Source: DAOPYU01 sp942493245 (GTDB taxonomy: Bacteria > Sumerlaeota > Sumerlaeia > UBA8349). Taken from it: a stretch of 64,000 nt of DNA. Below, one piece after another: positions 1 through 9,860 of this stretch. The number at the start of each line of letters is the position of its first letter. The first letter of the stretch is position 1. The stretch lies in NCBI GenBank assembly GCA_942493245.1, contig OW818685.1, positions 2,542,001-2,606,000 of the forward strand. Reading direction: 5' to 3'. Under the pieces are notes generated by a model, which was given only the letters and a program-made list of their open reading frames with translations, ran no database searches and was not told the origin of the DNA. The translations under genes were made by a program, and so were the position numbers.

Positions 1-3000
1 TCCACCGCCGCGCCCGCCACCACCCAGACCGACACAAGCCCCTGAGACGCGGGCAGCAGGTCAAATGTAAACACCATGTCATCCACCGCATGGAAATTGG
101 TCAACGTTGCGTTATCCACCCCAATCCCCTGGATCGAGAACCCTTCCACCGGCTCATTGAACGTGACGACAACCGGCATCACCGACAGATTTGTGGGATT
201 CGGGACCGAAGAAATCAGAGTCACCGTGGGAGCGTCGAGATCGCTGAACGGATCGAAATAGATCGAATCCAGAATGGTACCCGGTTCGGAAACATTCCCC
301 GCCTGGTCGCGGAACTGCGCCTCGACCGTCTTTGTTTCGATTCCGAAAGACAACTGCCAGGTCTGCGTGGTACTGACCGCTTCCCATCCAGTCCACTCTC
401 CTTTCTCGCGCAACCGCATCAACGCCACGCCGGAAGGATTAATACCGGGGTCGTTCCAGTCCAAATCCAGTTTTACCCGCCGCAGGGACGCGGTTTCCCG
501 TCCGTTGTTGATCAGCACACTTCCGGTCGGAGGCAACGCGTCCTGCGTCGAAGACGTCGGGCGCGACCAGAGACTCGAAGTCGTCCAGCCATACACCTCA
601 CTCGCCCGCACGCGGTACCAGTACGCACGGCCATCTTCCAGATTGCTAAAGGTGTAAGCAAGCGTCGCAGAACTGAGTTCCACCCCTTCTGGTGACTGGA
701 AATCCTCCGAAGCATCGCGCTGGAGAGTATAGCGCACGGCATTCCGGAACGGATGCCACGCCACGGTGTTGGCTGTCCCCGTTGTCCACTCCGGTTCGAA
801 CTTGATGACCATGATCGAAGGATCAATCAGAACGTCGGCGCTCGGCCCATACGCCGGGTTTCCATAACCGTCCCGATCCTCACAGGCGTTTGCGTTCACA
901 ATCAGCGCAACCGCGCCTTTTCCAATAATTCCTCCGACTTGCGCCCGATAAACCGTTTCTGAAAGCGCTTCCAGAACAACGGACGTATGGCTCGTCGTTC
1001 CGGTCGGATCGTGAACCACCGTCACATCGGACGAATCCACAAAACCGGTGACGGCACGATCGAATTCGACCCGGAATCCGACTTCCGGCAAACTGGTCGG
1101 TCCCGCATCCTCGGGCGTGATGGCCAACACCCGAGGTCCGGGAACGGCCGACGTGTCGAGCAGGATTGAATCGCTCAACGAGTCGGCCAGCGAGATATTC
1201 CCCGCCCGGTCGCGATATTCGACCCAGACCGTCTTGGCTCCATCGCCGGGCAACAAGGCCCACGGTTTCGCCGCCACCACAGGTTCCCATTCCGTCCAAC
1301 CGGCGCCATTACTCAGACGCATTTCGGTGACACCCGACGGATTGGCGCCCGGATCAGTGGTCACCAACGTCAACACAACATCCGAATAGGGCGTCACCGC
1401 GTCTCCGTTATTGATGACAACAGAGCCAGAAGGCTGTTGTGCGTCCTGAGTGGAAGAAGTCGCAACCGACCAAGCGGTCGGTTCGCCCCGTCCCGACTGT
1501 TGCGCCCGTACCCGGTACCAAAACGCTCGCCCGTCCCCCAGATCGGTGAAAATATGGGCCAGCGTGGAGGAGGAAACCTGTACCTCAAGTGGCTGTGGGA
1601 AACCGGGCAACACGTCGCGCTGAACCGAATAGGTCACCGCGTCCAGGACCGGCAACCACTCGACGGTGTTCTGCGTGCCGGGCGTCCATTCCGGTTCAGG
1701 AATCATCGCGGCGCGCAAACCGGGTTTGACCAGATAAACACGCGGACTGGGGGCGGAAGCCTGATTGGGCGCTCCAACCACATCCACACAAACCGCAGCC
1801 TTGACGCTCAGCGTGAAATACCCTGTCCCCGTCAAACCGCTCACCACAGCCGTATAGATTGTGGGGGACAGTGTCGTCAGACTGACCGACGAGTGATCCG
1901 TGTTACCGAGGGGGTCATGCACGACCAGCAGATCCGACACCTCAGAAAAACCGGTGACGGGAGTATCGAATTCAATCCGGAAACTAATGGCGTCCGCCGT
2001 TGTCGGCCCCGTTTCCAATGGTGTGACGCTCAACACCTTTGGAGCGGGCGGCTCGAATTGGATCGAGTCGGACGCTACGGCGGAAGCATTCCCCGCCCGG
2101 TCGCGGAACTCCACCTCGACTGTCCGCACTCCCTTCCAACTGTTCAGAGTCCACGTCCGCGTCTGCTTGTAGGCCTCCCAGGACGTCCAGTTCGTCCCCT
2201 CCCGGAAACGCATCCAGGCCACACCGGAGGAAGTTGTCCCCGTATCCTGGGCAATCAGAGTCAACGTCACCGTGGTGACCGACGTTGTTGCCGCGCCCCC
2301 ATCAATCAAGATTGAACCGGACGGAATTCCCGTATCCTGGGTCGAGAAGGTGGGCAACGACCACGAGGTCAGTTCCCCATCGGATAACGCGCGCACACGG
2401 TACCAGTAGGTGTGTCCATCCTCAAGACTGGTGAAGGTGTGAGTCAGTTTAGATGGCTTTAAAGCCACCTCCTGAGTCCAGGAAGTGGCAAAATCGGGGA
2501 CGGTCGAGAGCTGCAGCGAGTAACTTGTCGTCCCCACGAACGGATAGCACGCCACGGTGTTGAGCGTTCCGGTGGTCCAGGCGGGTTCGGTTTTCATGCG
2601 CGGACGCGGTTTGACGGGAAGATCCGCCACCTCATACGCTCCCATATCGAAAGCATTCCCCACTCCCTCGCGCCCGTATCCCGGCAGGTCAACGGGGCGC
2701 AGGTGATTGAAAACATCTACCACAGGCACGCTGACGCTCGTTCCGGTGTCAATAGCGGCGGAAAGATAGCCGGGCCGGTAATCCAGCACTTCGTAGGCGT
2801 CGAACAGTTCGGCATACGTCACATGCCCCGCCACCGACAGAGTCGTTGTCGTGTTCGCGGTCACAATCGCCTCGAGCGCCTGGTCGGTTTTCAGATTCAC
2901 ATGAAGTCCCACCAGTTTTCCCGCCTCAAGAACGCCACTGTCATCGGTAAAAACGGTAGTTCCTGTCGCCGGATCATACGCCGGAATCCGGCTCCACACT

Positions 3001-6000
3001 CCTGCCACCAGAACCTGACAACTCGGGTTTCCGTCCACATTGTCACTGGCGCCCGATACTTTCTGATTGATCGCGACCGCTCCGGTCTGTTTCCCCGTTT
3101 CATAGTCGGAGTAATCTCCATTCGGGTTGTCGTAGAAGAGACAAAACCGCACCACCGGATCGGCGCTGGTATTGGCTTCGTGTACGGCGACCTGGCCATT
3201 GCGCGTGAAAATCGTGTTTCGGATATTGGGAGAAGACGAGAAACAGTAAACCCCGCCCCCCAGCAGGTTGGCGCTGTTGGCGGCAAGGGTGCAATTGACA
3301 ATCTCGGGAGACGAACTGTAAAGTCCCAGACCTCCTCCAGATCCAGATGCGCGGTTCCCCGCGACCACACAATTCTCGATGCGCGGCGACGAACGGTAAC
3401 AGTAAATCCCACCTCCAAATCCCTGCGGGGCCAGCGAGGAATTACCCACAATCCGGCAATTGAGAATCCGGTTCGTCGCATCTACATTGAGGCAGGCTAT
3501 TCCGCCACCATTGCCATCCATATCGGAACCATTCGCCACTCCCCCGGTCACCACCAATCCGTCGAGCGTCACCGAGGTCACGTCGTTGAGAAGAATCCCA
3601 CGCGCAGCGCCGGGAGAAACAACCGATGGGTATTTCTCCAGATTCCGCTCAGTCAGAACGGTTTCCGTTCCCGAAAAACCGCCATACAGCGCCACATGAG
3701 AGGGAACCGTCAACGATTCGGCATAGACGCCCCCTGCGATCCAGATTTCTCGAATCGAAGGGTATTTGGCCGCCAGCCGCAAGGCGGTTCCGATCTCCCG
3801 ATATGCCTTCTCCCAGGTCATTCCGCTCTGAGAACCGGTATTTTTTCGGTCCACATAGAGACGTGTCCCCGTAACACTTGTGACGACCACCGTACTCGCG
3901 TCGGGTTGCGTGGCAGGCAATTCGGCATTGCCCGCCTGGTCGTAGGCCACGGTATAGAAATCGTAGGCGCCATCCCCCCGCCCGCTCGTGTCGAATCGGA
4001 AAGGAGAAGTCTCACTCGTCCCCGCCGAAACATAAGCCCCGCCGTCTTTCCGGTAGAACAGTTCAACCCGATCCAACCCACTCTCGGAGTCCGAGGCCAG
4101 AAAGGGCACATCGAACGCAACCTGGGTTTGCAGTGGATCCAGGGTCAATGCTTCTGAGACAGGCGGAATCGTATCCGCAGGCGGTTCATGCGCCGCGGGC
4201 GCCTCATCCGCGCCGAGGTCAAACAGACCATCCGCCCCCGGACGCGCATCCCCTTCGAAATCCGCCACCGGCGCACTCGACGAAGTGGCGCGGTCCAAAG
4301 CCGCAGAACCATCCGTCAGATGATAATCCACCACCCGCCAGACTTTCGAAAGGGAAACCACACTGGTCACATTCCCCAGAACCTCAATACGGACTGCGGA
4401 GTTTGACGTCACCATCGCTTGAATGGATTGCCCCACATTGGGCTGGATAAATCTGCCCACGAGAGACCCCGTCACCAATGTGGCCGAACTATCGGTCAGC
4501 GCCGTCCGGTTGGTGGCCGCGTCATAAACGCCTGCCGCAGTCCAGGCGCCGGACGTTGCGCCAGCCTGATCGCCTGTGAAACGCGCATCCCCTTCGAGGC
4601 TGCCGGAAACCCCCGTCACCTGCATGTTGAGGGCATTGGCGCCCGTCCAGACTCCCGTCTCATAATCGGAGTAATCCCCGTCCGGATTTCCCTCAAACAG
4701 ACATCGCGCCACAACAGGATCGCCCGACGCCATATGCTCATGGATCGCGTATTTCGCGTTCCGGGCGAAAATCGTGTTCTGGACCACGGGGGAGCCACCG
4801 GAACAGAACCAACCTCCGCCCAGATGGTTGGCCTGTCCCCCCAAAATCGTGTTGTCGGCGATGGTACAGTTCCGAATGATCGGACTCGAGTTTTCCGTAT
4901 AAAGCCCACCGCCGAAATACCCGCCGTTTGCGGCAATCACACAGTTTTCGAGAACCGGGCTGGAGTTCAGCATCGCCATCCCGCCCCCGTAATTCGCCGC
5001 CGAATTTCCTGCAATAATACAGTTCTGGATCATCGGTGAGGAAGAATAACAGAGAATGCCGCCACCATTGGCGTTTTGCGCTTCCGCGGCATTCCCCGTA
5101 ATCACACACCGTCGAATCACCACCGCATTGCTGAAAAGCAGGTTGCAGTACACCCCGCCGCCCGAGTAGAGCGGTCCATTGGCCCGCCCACCCGTGATGG
5201 TGAAACCGTCCAGCACCACATTTTTCACCCGGTCGAGCGTCACCACATGATCCGCCGGAGATCCCGCGTCCGCAGCGGACCCGTCAAGAATCGTGAGGAC
5301 ACCACTCTCTGGACGTTCGGAAAGATTGGTCTCGGTTCCCCGGAACCCGCCGAAAAGCGTCAAATTGCTGCGCGGAGCGATGGATTCGCCATAGACCCCC
5401 TCGGCTACCCAGACTTCGGTCACCGTGGTATAAACCGCCGCCACTTCGAGCGCGAGTTTTACACTCCGAAACGCATGGGACCAATCCGTTCCCAGAGCGG
5501 AATCCGTGGCATCGCCATCCACATAGAGCCGTTGCGACGCCACCGATGTGATCGCGATCGTTTCTGTATCGGGTACCGCAGGCGCCGACTCAACATTCCC
5601 CCCCTGGTCGCGCGCCACCGTATAGAAAGCGTATTGTCCATCCCCCCCGGCAGTTGCCGTATCGAACGAGACCGGGCTTTGCGTGTAAACACCGGCGGAA
5701 ACAAACGGCGCGCCATCCTTGCTGCGAAACAACTCCACCCCCGCCAGCCCGCTTTCCGCGTCGGAGGCCAGCCAGGCGATTTTCACAAGGGGTTGCGTCT
5801 GAAGCCGCGCCAGAGAAAGTGCGTATGAGACCGGCGGAACCGTATCGGCCGCCGACGCATAGGCCTCCGGCGCCTCGTCTGCGCCTATATCGACAACCCC
5901 ATCAGTCCCGGGGCGTGCGTTTCCTTCAAAATCCACTTGGGAAAGCGTCTCGGTCGAAGCGCGGTCCAGTGCGGCGGAACCATTGAGAAGATGGAAATCG

Positions 6001-7283
6001 GCCAACCGATACGAGGCTCCCAACGGAACAAAACCCGTCACATTGCCCACAACCGTCAGCGTCGAAGAGGTATTGTCCACCACCAAAGCCAGTTGCGATT
6101 GCGCTGTGTTGGGATTCAACATTTTTCCAGCCAGGCTTCCCGACGTCCATTCTGCGCTTGAATTTGAAAGAATGGTCCGCCCCGTCAGGGCATCGTAAAC
6201 AGGTTCGGCGGTCCAGGTTGCAGACGAAACCTCGACAAAGTCCTGAGTGAAACGGGCATCCCCTTCCAGCATCCGAGTCGCCCCAGTCACCTTCAGGTTC
6301 AACGCGTTTGCACCGCTCAAAACCCCCGTTTCTTCCTGATAAAAATCCCCGTCGGCATTGCCGAAGAAAAGACAGTGCAACAACGTGGGATTATTCCCCG
6401 CCCCATTCAGATAGACCGCGACCTTGTCATTCTTCTGGAAAATCGTATTGACCAGGCGGGGGGCAGATGTGTTCAGGTATAAACTGCCACCCGCCGCTTC
6501 CTGGTCCGTGGCTGCGTTGGACGCCACCGTGCAGTGAATCAAGGCGGGCGATGAGTTGTTAAGATTCAACGCCGATCCAAAGTGTCCCCAGTTTCCGGCC
6601 ACCACACAATTCGTCAGAACCGGCGCGCCACCCTCGAAATAAATACCCCCGCCCCAGTGCGCCGAATTGCCGCTGATCTGGCAGGACTCGAACACAGGAC
6701 TGGACTGAACGCCATACACCCCGCCACCCGAAATGTTGGCCCGGTTTCCGCCGATCACACACTTGGACAGGAGATTACTGGCGTCCGCCCCCGAGAAAAA
6801 TACCCCGCCTCCACTCGCATTCGTTCCCAGACCGTCGGCGGTTCCACCCGTCACAACAAACGCATCGAGTGTCGCCGTCGTCACGTTCTGAAAAACGACC
6901 GTGTGGTCGGCGACCCGGCTACCATCCAGGATCGTCGCCCCCACCGATTCGAGCCGTTCGGTCACCGAAGTCTCGGCCCCGGAAAACCCGCCCCGAACCG
7001 CCACTCCGCTTTTCATCGAAATAGCCTCGGAATACGTTCCCGACCGGACCCAGATTTCCGTTCCGGCGGTCGCGGTGGTCAACGCTTCGCCGATTGTTCT
7101 GAAGGCCTGAGACCACGATTGCCCATCGCCACTCGAAACTTGGCCCCCATCCACATAAAGCGTTTCCGCCCGCGCGGACAGCCCCATAGCAGACAGGAGC
7201 ATTCCACTCAAGGCCCAGGCGAAAGCGCGCGTTCTCCACTTCGCGGAAATCCGGAACAAACGGTTGGCACGAAACAACATCAT
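1..7283 (-). CDS. Giant secreted beta-helix / FnIII / Ig-like repeat protein (partial, runs off left edge)
   Basis: One uninterrupted minus-strand frame runs from the ATG at 7283 to the window edge, over 2,420 codons, with no in-frame stop found when read codon by codon. An SD-like GGGAG precedes the ATG. The N-terminus is basic, then hydrophobic, and ends in SARA before ETLYVDGG, so a Sec signal peptide of about 40 residues is likely. Three modules of roughly 1.6 kb follow (about 7160-5850, 5570-4160 and 3860-2630). Each has a right-handed parallel beta-helix with repeats like GGGIYC, SSP and NCxIxGN, then a segment ending in GADEAP and IPPVS. Towards the left edge come FnIII-like plus Ig-like units (PEWTTGTxNTVAW) repeating about every 900 bp near 2575, 1675 and 775. 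Such proteins are usually cell-surface or released adhesins or polysaccharide-binding proteins. The substrate is unknown and the C-terminal anchor lies outside the window. Confidence 0.88.
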   Translation of the reverse strand, partial: MMLFRANRLFRISAKWRTRAFAWALSGMLLSAMGLSARAETLYVDGGQVSSGDGQSWSQAFRTIGEALTTATAGTEIWVRSGTYSEAISMKSGVAVRGGFSGAETSVTERLESVGATILDGSRVADHTVVFQNVTTATLDAFVVTGGTADGLGTNASGGGVFFSGADASNLLSKCVIGGNRANISGGGVYGVQSSPVFESCQISGNSAHWGGGIYFEGGAPVLTNCVVAGNWGHFGSALNLNNSSPALIHCTVASNAATDQEAAGGSLYLNTSAPRLVNTIFQKNDKVAVYLNGAGNNPTLLHCLFFGNADGDFYQEETGVLSGANALNLKVTGATRMLEGDARFTQDFVEVSSATWTAEPVYDALTGRTILSNSSAEWTSGSLAGKMLNPNTAQSQLALVVDNTSSTLTVVGNVTGFVPLGASYRLADFHLLNGSAALDRASTETLSQVDFEGNARPGTDGVVDIGADEAPEAYASAADTVPPVSYALSLARLQTQPLVKIAWLASDAESGLAGVELFRSKDGAPFVSAGVYTQSPVSFDTATAGGDGQYAFYTVARDQGGNVESAPAVPDTETIAITSVASQRLYVDGDATDSALGTDWSHAFRSVKLALEVAAVYTTVTEVWVAEGVYGESIAPRSNLTLFGGFRGTETNLSERPESGVLTILDGSAADAGSPADHVVTLDRVKNVVLDGFTITGGRANGPLYSGGGVYCNLLFSNAVVIRRCVITGNAAEAQNANGGGILCYSSSPMIQNCIIAGNSAANYGGGMAMLNSSPVLENCVIAANGGYFGGGLYTENSSPIIRNCTIADNTILGGQANHLGGGWFCSGGSPVVQNTIFARNAKYAIHEHMASGDPVVARCLFEGNPDGDYSDYETGVWTGANALNMQVTGVSGSLEGDARFTGDQAGATSGAWTAAGVYDAATNRTALTDSSATLVTGSLVGRFIQPNVGQSIQAMVTSNSAVRIEVLGNVTSVVSLSKVWRVVDYHLTDGSAALDRATSSSAPVADFEGDARPGADGLFDLGADEAPAAHEPPADTIPPVSEALTLDPLQTQVAFDVPFLASDSESGLDRVELFYRKDGGAYVSAGTSETSPFRFDTSGRGDGAYDFYTVAYDQAGNAELPATQPDASTVVVTSVTGTRLYVDRKNTGSQSGMTWEKAYREIGTALRLAAKYPSIREIWIAGGVYAESLTVPSHVALYGGFSGTETVLTERNLEKYPSVVSPGAARGILLNDVTSVTLDGLVVTGGVANGSDMDGNGGGIACLNVDATNRILNCRIVGNSSLAPQGFGGGIYCYRSSPRIENCVVAGNRASGSGGGLGLYSSSPEIVNCTLAANSANLLGGGVYCFSSSPNIRNTIFTRNGQVAVHEANTSADPVVRFCLFYDNPNGDYSDYETGKQTGAVAINQKVSGASDNVDGNPSCQVLVAGVWSRIPAYDPATGTTVFTDDSGVLEAGKLVGLHVNLKTDQALEAIVTANTTTTLSVAGHVTYAELFDAYEVLDYRPGYLSAAIDTGTSVSVPVVDVFNHLRPVDLPGYGREGVGNAFDMGAYEVADLPVKPRPRMKTEPAWTTGTLNTVACYPFVGTTSYSLQLSTVPDFATSWTQEVALKPSKLTHTFTSLEDGHTYWYRVRALSDGELTSWSLPTFSTQDTGIPSGSILIDGGAATTSVTTVTLTLIAQDTGTTSSGVAWMRFREGTNWTSWEAYKQTRTWTLNSWKGVRTVEVEFRDRAGNASAVASDSIQFEPPAPKVLSVTPLETGPTTADAISFRIEFDTPVTGFSEVSDLLVVHDPLGNTDHSSVSLTTLSPTIYTAVVSGLTGTGYFTLSVKAAVCVDVVGAPNQASAPSPRVYLVKPGLRAAMIPEPEWTPGTQNTVEWLPVLDAVTYSVQRDVLPGFPQPLEVQVSSSTLAHIFTDLGDGRAFWYRVRAQQSGRGEPTAWSVATSSTQDAQQPSGSVVINNGDAVTPYSDVVLTLVTTDPGANPSGVTEMRLSNGAGWTEWEPVVAAKPWALLPGDGAKTVWVEYRDRAGNISLADSLSDSILLDTSAVPGPRVLAITPEDAGPTSLPEVGFRVEFDRAVTGFVDSSDVTVVHDPTGTTSHTSVVLEALSETVYRAQVGGIIGKGAVALIVNANACEDRDGYGNPAYGPSADVLIDPSIMVIKFEPEWTTGTANTVAWHPFRNAVRYTLQRDASEDFQSPEGVELSSATLAYTFSNLEDGRAYWYRVRASEVYGWTTSSLWSRPTSSTQDALPPTGSVLINNGRETASLRRVKLDLDWNDPGINPSGVALMRLREKGEWTGWEAVSTTQTWQLSFGIETKTVEAQFRDQAGNVSEPGTILDSIYFDPFSDLDAPTVTLISSVPNPTNLSVMPVVVTFNEPVEGFSIQGIGVDNATLTNFHAVDDMVFTFDLLPASQGLVSVWVVAGAAV

Positions 7284-7337
7284 CTACGATCTCCCAATGA
7301 AAAAAACAAGGATTGCGGCCTGTATTAAGAAGACCAC

Positions 7338-7366
7338 CGTATAGTCCTTTATTATTCGTCTGGCAA
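7338..7366 (-). promoter_or_regulatory. Probable sigma-70-type promoter of the giant repeat gene
   Basis: Read on the minus strand, TTGCCA (7366-7361) is followed after exactly 17 bp by TATACG (7343-7338), about 55 bp upstream of the ATG at 7283. No other plausible start signal was seen between this gene and the terminator at 7450. Confidence 0.45.
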
Positions 7367-7442
7367 CACCGAAGCGCAAGCCAAAACGCTCAACTGTATC
7401 AGAATCAAAGAAACAGACCGTCAGTGAAAACGAGGCGGAAAA

Positions 7443-7484
7443 CGAAAAAATCGGGTGGAACGGCTGTACGCCGTTCCACCCGAT
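7443..7484 (-). terminator. Rho-independent terminator of the GH5 gene
   Basis: A perfect 15-bp stem (7450-7464 with 7470-7484, loop TGTAC) is followed on the minus strand by six T residues. It lies about 30 bp past the GH5 stop codon and isolates that gene from the giant repeat gene downstream. Confidence 0.85.
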
Positions 7485-7516
7485 CATTCTCCCGAAAATC
7501 CGATCTGAGCGATAGA

Positions 7517-8641
7517 TCAGAACTCCCGCAACAGTTCCAAAAGTTTTCGATCCAGTTTTCGCCCTTTCCAATCCTCATACGCCACATCCGCGCGCCGGGA
7601 ATCCAGTATCCCGAAATCGCCCCGGAAATTCCAAAGCGCGTACCCGATGTTGTGTGACTTCAAGATGTCAAGCACCTCGCGAAACCAGGCCAGGAAAATT
7701 GCATGGGGTGTCTTGCTGAAACAGCCGCATTCGCCGCAATGAACGCCCACACCTTTCTGCGCCAGTTCGACCCAGGGGGCGTAGTGCTTCTCAAGACGTG
7801 CGCGGTCCCAGTCCTTCATCGGCCAGCGGGGTTCCGGAAAATGACCTCGATCCACCCACGACGCCTGATAGTGACTGATTTCCATCGGATCATAGCCCCG
7901 GCAGCTCTGGCCGATATCCAGATCCGCCAAATCGGGCATGGGTTTGCGCGCGTAGTCTATCCCGTCAATGATGACATAGCGCCCCGGGTCTTTTTCGTGA
8001 ATGGCCTGAAAAGCCGCGCGTACCACCCGCGCATAAGCCTCGCGGCTCATCCCGTTCTCCCCTTCGTTCGCCGGTTCATTCACCAGATCGAAACTCAACT
8101 GTTCCGCGGGAATCCCCTTGTAGCGGTCGGCAAACAACTGCCAATGAAAGATAAAAGCCTTCAACGCCGCTTCATCTTTCCAGAGGTTGAACGGTTCCTG
8201 TCGCTCCTTGTTCACGCTGTACCCCGGCGCGCGGTGAAAATTCAGGCTCACGTGCGTTTTGTACTGGCGTCCCCACTCCACCACCCGGTCAATCTTTTTC
8301 AGGGTTTCTTCTTTGATTTTGTACACATCGTCACCCTCGATCCAATGTGTGTAGGTCATGGGCAAGCGGGCAAAATCGAATCCCCATTCGGCCATCCACT
8401 CAAAATCCTCCTCAAGCGGAGTGCAGGAGTCCCCTTTCGAAAAGAAATAGGTCAAATTGAACCCGCGCCACCGGGGCAGGCGCTTTTGCAGGATTTTCGG
8501 GGACATGACCGTGCCATCCGCCTTCTTCTCCTGTTCTGCACCCCAGACGCTTCCCCCCAAAGCAGTCGCCGCAGCCGCACAAGAAGCCGACTTCAGAAAG
8601 GCGCGACGCGATGCGCGCGCATTTTGCATGAAACCGTTCAT
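7517..8641 (-). CDS. Glycoside hydrolase family 5-type secreted endoglycanase
   Basis: This 374-residue protein has a twin-arginine-like signal (SRRAFLK at residues 11-17, then an Ala-rich stretch ending WGA about residue 35), so export by Tat is likely. The TIM-barrel shows clan GH-A signatures: RGFNL near residue 60, NFHR near 134, acid/base Glu in VNEP (about E189) and a second Glu in HCGEC (about E304) as likely nucleophile. It would cleave a beta-1,4-linked glucan or mannan; the exact substrate cannot be read. I chose the ATG at 8641 because AAGGAG lies about 10 nt upstream and the Tat motif is then correctly placed. An in-frame start 20 codons upstream lacks both. The gene is monocistronic with its own terminator. 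Confidence 0.88.
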   Translation of the reverse strand: MNGFMQNARASRRAFLKSASCAAAATALGGSVWGAEQEKKADGTVMSPKILQKRLPRWRGFNLTYFFSKGDSCTPLEEDFEWMAEWGFDFARLPMTYTHWIEGDDVYKIKEETLKKIDRVVEWGRQYKTHVSLNFHRAPGYSVNKERQEPFNLWKDEAALKAFIFHWQLFADRYKGIPAEQLSFDLVNEPANEGENGMSREAYARVVRAAFQAIHEKDPGRYVIIDGIDYARKPMPDLADLDIGQSCRGYDPMEISHYQASWVDRGHFPEPRWPMKDWDRARLEKHYAPWVELAQKGVGVHCGECGCFSKTPHAIFLAWFREVLDILKSHNIGYALWNFRGDFGILDSRRADVAYEDWKGRKLDRKLLELLREF

Positions 8642-8903
8642 CGGAATCTTTCTCCTTCTTATCTTGAGTATGACACCCGCCAAGTCTATGGGCTGAGACA
8701 CAAGATTTTCAAGCGAAAAGCCATGTTCTTTTCTCCCTTGGCAATTCCCACACCGGTCCTCTATCTCGATCCGACGACCTCTTCCGATTCCATGTGGAAT
8801 CTTTTCTCACAACAGGGTTGCGCCAACAAAGCGTTCTTGGGTACCATATAGCCGGATTGGGACAGGTCAACGTCACACAGACAGTTGTCGGGATCAGAAA
8901 TCA

Positions 8904-9860
8904 ATGGGAAAACCACACACTCCTCCCACACTCGAAATACAGGCCAACACCAGCGAATCGTCTTTCGTTCAGGTGTGGCGCCGGTTCTTTGTCTTTGACG
9001 TCCATTTCGTCTCGAATCTGGCGCGATTGTGGCACAACCGTTACCTTATCTTTGCCCTCACGCAGCGCGGCGTCCGGGCACGTTACAAACAATCGCTCAT
9101 TGGAGTCGGTTGGGCCTTGATCACTCCTCTGGCCATGACAGCCGTCTTCACGTACATGTATTCGGCTCTGGGACTCGAGGGAAAAAAGGCCTTTCCTTGT
9201 CCGCCGGTTCTTTACCTTCTCTTCACGCTTTCGTTCTGGAACTTTCTGTCGCGCGCCATCACAAATGGCTCGACCGCGCTGGTCTCGAACATGGATCTGG
9301 TGACCAAAGTCTATTTCCCACGCGAGGTACTGCCCATTTCCTCGGTCCTGACCAATGTGGTGGACCTGGTCTTTTCCTTCGCGCTCTGGGCGGTCGTGGC
9401 CGCGGGTTACACTTTTATGAGCCCGAGTCTGGCATCGGCCTATCCCCACGCCTACCCATTCTTCCCCCATGCGGGGTGGTTGTGGCTCCCCGTTATTTTC
9501 TTTTTCCAATTGCTTCTGATTCTCGGCATCGTGTTTATCACCGCCACGCTCCAAGTATATTTCCGAGATGTGGGACATCTCATCAACCTAGGTCTGACCC
9601 TGTGGCTCATCATCACCCCCGTTCTCTACGCTATAGGTTCCTTTTCCGGTGGACGCTATACGACTCTTATCAACATCAACCCCATGACCGGTATCATTGA
9701 CGGTTACCGTTTGGCCATTATTTCGCGCGTCTCCCCCTGGTACACAACTCCCAATTGGGAACACCACGTAGTTGGATCGGCCTTGTTCTCAGTCTGGATT
9801 TTTCTGGTGGGCTACAGCTTTTTCAAGCATGAAGAACACTACTTTGCGGATGTTGTCTGA
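8904..9860 (+). CDS. wzm: ABC-2 type polysaccharide export permease (Wzm/TagG-like)
   Basis: A 318-residue integral membrane protein. A cytoplasmic N-terminus of about 60 residues contains RGVRARYKQSLIGVGWAL, which is typical of O-antigen, teichoic-acid and capsule ABC permeases. About six hydrophobic segments follow, with family-like text around FPREVLPI near residue 148. Together with the next gene it should form a Wzm2Wzt2 exporter moving a lipid-linked polysaccharide across the inner membrane. The stop codon overlaps the start of wzt (TGATG), so the two are translationally coupled. No strong ribosome site precedes this ATG. No glycosyltransferases adjoin it, so its polymer may be assembled by genes elsewhere, possibly those at 32.6-35.7 kb. 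Confidence 0.9.
   Translation: MGKPHTPPTLEIQANTSESSFVQVWRRFFVFDVHFVSNLARLWHNRYLIFALTQRGVRARYKQSLIGVGWALITPLAMTAVFTYMYSALGLEGKKAFPCPPVLYLLFTLSFWNFLSRAITNGSTALVSNMDLVTKVYFPREVLPISSVLTNVVDLVFSFALWAVVAAGYTFMSPSLASAYPHAYPFFPHAGWLWLPVIFFFQLLLILGIVFITATLQVYFRDVGHLINLGLTLWLIITPVLYAIGSFSGGRYTTLININPMTGIIDGYRLAIISRVSPWYTTPNWEHHVVGSALFSVWIFLVGYSFFKHEEHYFADVV

Noticed and set aside
90..7328. Long plus-strand open frames opposite the giant gene (for example 2703-4157)
   Set aside because: They lie in the frame exactly complementary to the minus-strand codons and have Arg/His/Pro-rich composition without domains. The minus frame has clear repeats.
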